Source: Azospirillum rugosum
Lineage (GTDB): Bacteria > Pseudomonadota > Alphaproteobacteria > Azospirillales > Azospirillaceae
Direction: 5' to 3'
DNA length: 64,000 bases
Assembly: GCF_017876155.1 (NCBI RefSeq)
Contig: NZ_JAGINP010000002.1
Location: forward strand, 310,001-374,000
Shown here: positions 61,782 through 64,000 of the stretch, piece after piece
Layout: each line of letters starts with the position of its first letter
Position numbering within the stretch: the first letter of the stretch is position 1
Notes under the pieces: generated by a model
Seen by the model: only the letters and a program-made list of their open reading frames with translations
Database searches by the model: none
What the model was told of the DNA's origin: nothing
Translations under genes and position numbers: made by a program

Positions 61782-64000
61782 TGAGCGACCGCATCCTCTT
61801 CCATCTGGACGACGACCTCGTCGAAGCGCATCCGGGCGAGACCATCTGGCAGGTCGCCAACCGCCTGGGCACCGAGATCCCGCACCTCTGCTACTCCGAC
61901 GCGCCGGGCTACCGGGCCGACGGCAACTGCCGCGCCTGCATGGTGGAGATCGACGGCGAGCGCGTGCTGTCGGCCTCCTGCGTGCGCCACCCGACCGCGG
62001 GCATGCGCGTCCGCTCGGCCAGCGACAAGGCGAAGTTCGCCCGCAAGATGGTCATCGAGATGCTGGTCACCGACCAGCCCAAGCGCGAGGAAGCCCACGA
62101 CCCGAACTCCTCGTTCTGGCACTGGGCCGACAATCTGGAGGTGTCCGACAGCCGCTTCCCGCGCCGTGAAAGCGCGCCGAAGCCGGACTTCAGCCACCCG
62201 GCCATGGCGGTGCAGCTCGACGCCTGCATCCAGTGCAACCTGTGCGTCCGCGCCTGCCGCGAGGTCCAGGTCAACGACGTGATCGGCATGGCGCTGCGCG
62301 GCCACAAGGAGACGATCGTCTTCGACTTCGCCGACCCCATGGGCGACAGCACCTGCGTCGCCTGCGGCGAGTGCGTGCAGGCCTGCCCGACCGGCGCCCT
62401 GATGCCGAAGACCCAGGTGGACCTGAACACCGGCGTCTTCACGACGGAGCCGGACCGCAAGGTGGACAGCGTCTGCCCCTATTGCGGCGTCGGCTGCCAG
62501 CTGACCTACAACATCAAGGACGAGAAGCTGCTGTCGGTGGAAGGGCGCGACGGCCCGGCCAACAAGAACCGGCTGTGCGTCAAGGGCCGCTTCGGCTTCG
62601 ACTACATCCACCACCCGCACCGCCTGACCAAGCCGCTGATCCGCAAGGAGGGCGTGTCCAAGCACGACGTGGACATCGACCCGCTGAACCCGCTGACCCA
62701 CTTCCGCGAAGCCACGTGGGAGGAGGCCCTGGCCGTCGCCACCGGCAGCCTGCGCAAGATCCGCGACGAACTGGGCGGCTCGGCGCTCGCCGGCTTCGGT
62801 TCCGCCAAGGGTTCGAACGAAGAGGCGTACCTGTTCCAGAAGCTGGTGCGCGTCGGCTTCGGCACCAACAACGTCGACCACTGCACGCGCCTCTGCCACG
62901 CCTCCTCCGTGGCGGCGCTGATCGAGGGCATCGGGTCGGGCGCGGTGACGGCCCCCTTCATGGCGGCCAAGGACGCCGAGGTGATCGTCGTCATCGGCTC
63001 CAACCCGACCGAGAACCACCCGGTCGCCGCGACCTTCTTCAAGAACGCGGTGAAGAAGGGCTCCAAGCTGGTCGTCATGGACCCGCGCGGCCAGGCGCTG
63101 AAGCGCTTCGCGACGCACATGATGCAGTTCAAGCCCGGCCGCGACGTGCCGATGCTGAATGCCATGCTGCACACCATCATCGCGGAGGGGCTGTACGACG
63201 CCGACTACGTCCGCGACCACACCGAGGACTTCGAGGAGCTGCGCGCCCACGTCGCCAACTTCTCGCCGGAGGAGATGGCCCCGATCTGCGGCATCCCGGC
63301 GGAGACCCTGCGTGAGGTCGCCCGGCTCTACGCCACGTCCAAAGCCTCGATCATCTTCTGGGGCATGGGCGTGTCGCAGCACACCCACGGCACCGACAAC
63401 GTGCGCTGCCTGATCGCGCTGTCGCTGATCACCGGCCAGATCGGCCGTCCCGGCACCGGCCTGCACCCGCTGCGCGGCCAGAACAACGTCCAGGGCGCGT
63501 CGGACGCCGGCCTGATCCCGATGATGTTCCCGGACTACCGCCCGGTGGACGACCCGGAGGTCCGCGCCTTCTACGAGGACTACTGGGACACGAAGCTCGA
63601 CCCGAAGCGTGGCCTGACCGTCGTGGAGATCATGGACGCGATCCACGCCGGCAAGCTGAAGGGCATGTACATCATGGGTGAGAACCCCGCGATGTCCGAC
63701 CCTGACGTGGAGCACGCCCGCGACGCGCTCGCCAAGCTCGACCATCTCGTGGTGCAGGATCTGTTCCTGACGGAGACGGCCAAGTACGCCGACGTGGTCC
63801 TGCCGGCCTCGGCCTGGCCGGAGAAGACGGGAACGGTGACCAACACCAACCGCCAGGTGCAGCTCGGCCGCCAGGCCCTGCCGCCGCCGGGCGACGCCCG
63901 CCAGGACCTGTGGATCGTGACCGAGATGGCCCGCGGCCTTGGGTTGGACTGGAACTACCCCCACGCCCGCGACGTGTTCCGCGAGATGAAGGGCGCCATG
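61781..64000 (+). CDS. fdsA: NAD-dependent formate dehydrogenase alpha subunit (3' end outside window)
   Basis: At least 740 residues without a stop; the gene runs off the window. Order of domains: plant-type [2Fe-2S] with CYSDAPGYRADGNCRACMVE, NuoG-type His/Cys region, two [4Fe-4S] clusters in CIQCNLCVRACREV and CVACGECVQACP, then the molybdopterin domain with CPYCGVGC and the active-site Cys-His in DHCTRLCHASS. The metal ligand is Cys, not selenocysteine. It oxidises formate made by Oxc/Frc to CO2 and gives NADH through the fused subunit. About 200 residues (the C-terminal molybdopterin-binding part) are missing. Confidence 0.96.
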   Translation, partial: MSDRILFHLDDDLVEAHPGETIWQVANRLGTEIPHLCYSDAPGYRADGNCRACMVEIDGERVLSASCVRHPTAGMRVRSASDKAKFARKMVIEMLVTDQPKREEAHDPNSSFWHWADNLEVSDSRFPRRESAPKPDFSHPAMAVQLDACIQCNLCVRACREVQVNDVIGMALRGHKETIVFDFADPMGDSTCVACGECVQACPTGALMPKTQVDLNTGVFTTEPDRKVDSVCPYCGVGCQLTYNIKDEKLLSVEGRDGPANKNRLCVKGRFGFDYIHHPHRLTKPLIRKEGVSKHDVDIDPLNPLTHFREATWEEALAVATGSLRKIRDELGGSALAGFGSAKGSNEEAYLFQKLVRVGFGTNNVDHCTRLCHASSVAALIEGIGSGAVTAPFMAAKDAEVIVVIGSNPTENHPVAATFFKNAVKKGSKLVVMDPRGQALKRFATHMMQFKPGRDVPMLNAMLHTIIAEGLYDADYVRDHTEDFEELRAHVANFSPEEMAPICGIPAETLREVARLYATSKASIIFWGMGVSQHTHGTDNVRCLIALSLITGQIGRPGTGLHPLRGQNNVQGASDAGLIPMMFPDYRPVDDPEVRAFYEDYWDTKLDPKRGLTVVEIMDAIHAGKLKGMYIMGENPAMSDPDVEHARDALAKLDHLVVQDLFLTETAKYADVVLPASAWPEKTGTVTNTNRQVQLGRQALPPPGDARQDLWIVTEMARGLGLDWNYPHARDVFREMKGAM

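Noticed and set aside
61781..64000. Selenocysteine-containing formate dehydrogenase
   Set aside because: The metal-ligand position reads Cys (CTRLCHASS), and there is no in-frame TGA in the visible part.

Overview
The window is a contiguous piece of a GC-rich alphaproteobacterial replicon. The gene content (class I PHA synthase, class II FBPase GlpX beside hom, FdsA-type formate dehydrogenase, three-gene pntAa/pntAb/pntB, Liv transporter cassettes, GC-rich palindromic intergenic repeats) resembles Azospirillum or a close Rhodospirillales relative. This placement is inferred from gene content and not from a search. There is one tRNA (Glu), no rRNA and no CRISPR array.

Layout. 1-9.7 kb is core-like: the end of a gamma-carbonic anhydrase gene, an OmpA-family protein, phaC, a lipoprotein, a MarR/MFS pair, and an aminotransferase-hom-glpX run. 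9.7-13.1 kb is an accessory island of lower GC with two decayed genes, a leucine-rich-repeat/subtilisin fusion protease and a 78-aa downstream partner that looks like a free-standing I9-type propeptide. 13.2-15.3 kb holds recJ and tRNA-Glu. 15.4-18.1 kb is a small catabolic cluster (class II aldolase, tautomerase, ATC hydrolase, M20 amidohydrolase). 18.2-20.9 kb is an ECF sigma module (YCII/DGPF protein, ECF42-like sigma, SRPBCC, VOC) with two matching candidate promoters. 21-37 kb is a catabolic and transport region: FadR-type regulator, FAH-family hydrolase, alpha/beta hydrolase, amidohydrolase, a complete Liv-type ABC transporter whose LivF is fused to a Tm-1-like (UPF0261) domain, a PEP-hydrolase-like TIM barrel, a flotillin, SRPBCC proteins, a quinone oxidoreductase and an aldo/keto reductase. 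37-41.5 kb has an AbrB-type membrane protein, a broken response regulator and a hybrid sensor kinase.

41.6-64 kb is an oxalate/formate catabolic region. OxlT would exchange oxalate for formate, Frc would make oxalyl-CoA, and Oxc would decarboxylate it to formyl-CoA. An FdsGB/FdsA formate dehydrogenase would oxidise formate to CO2 with NADH, and PntAB could convert NADH to NADPH. An ADP-forming acyl-CoA synthetase and a SucCD pair lie between frc and the dehydrogenase and could supply CoA thioesters. A GntR/FadR-type regulator immediately precedes oxc. Copies of a palindromic site with core GGTATACC lie before oxlT, an HDAC-type deacetylase, a GNAT acetyltransferase, a ketopantoate-reductase-like gene, a CBS-BON gene and the regulator itself, which suggests one regulon. 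The GNAT + CBS + HDAC combination recalls the acuABC set that controls acyl-CoA synthetase in Bacillus.

A family of roughly 35-120 bp palindromic GC-rich repeats occurs at nine or ten places. One copy has fused two genes into one reading frame, and several end exactly where a Shine-Dalgarno sequence is needed.
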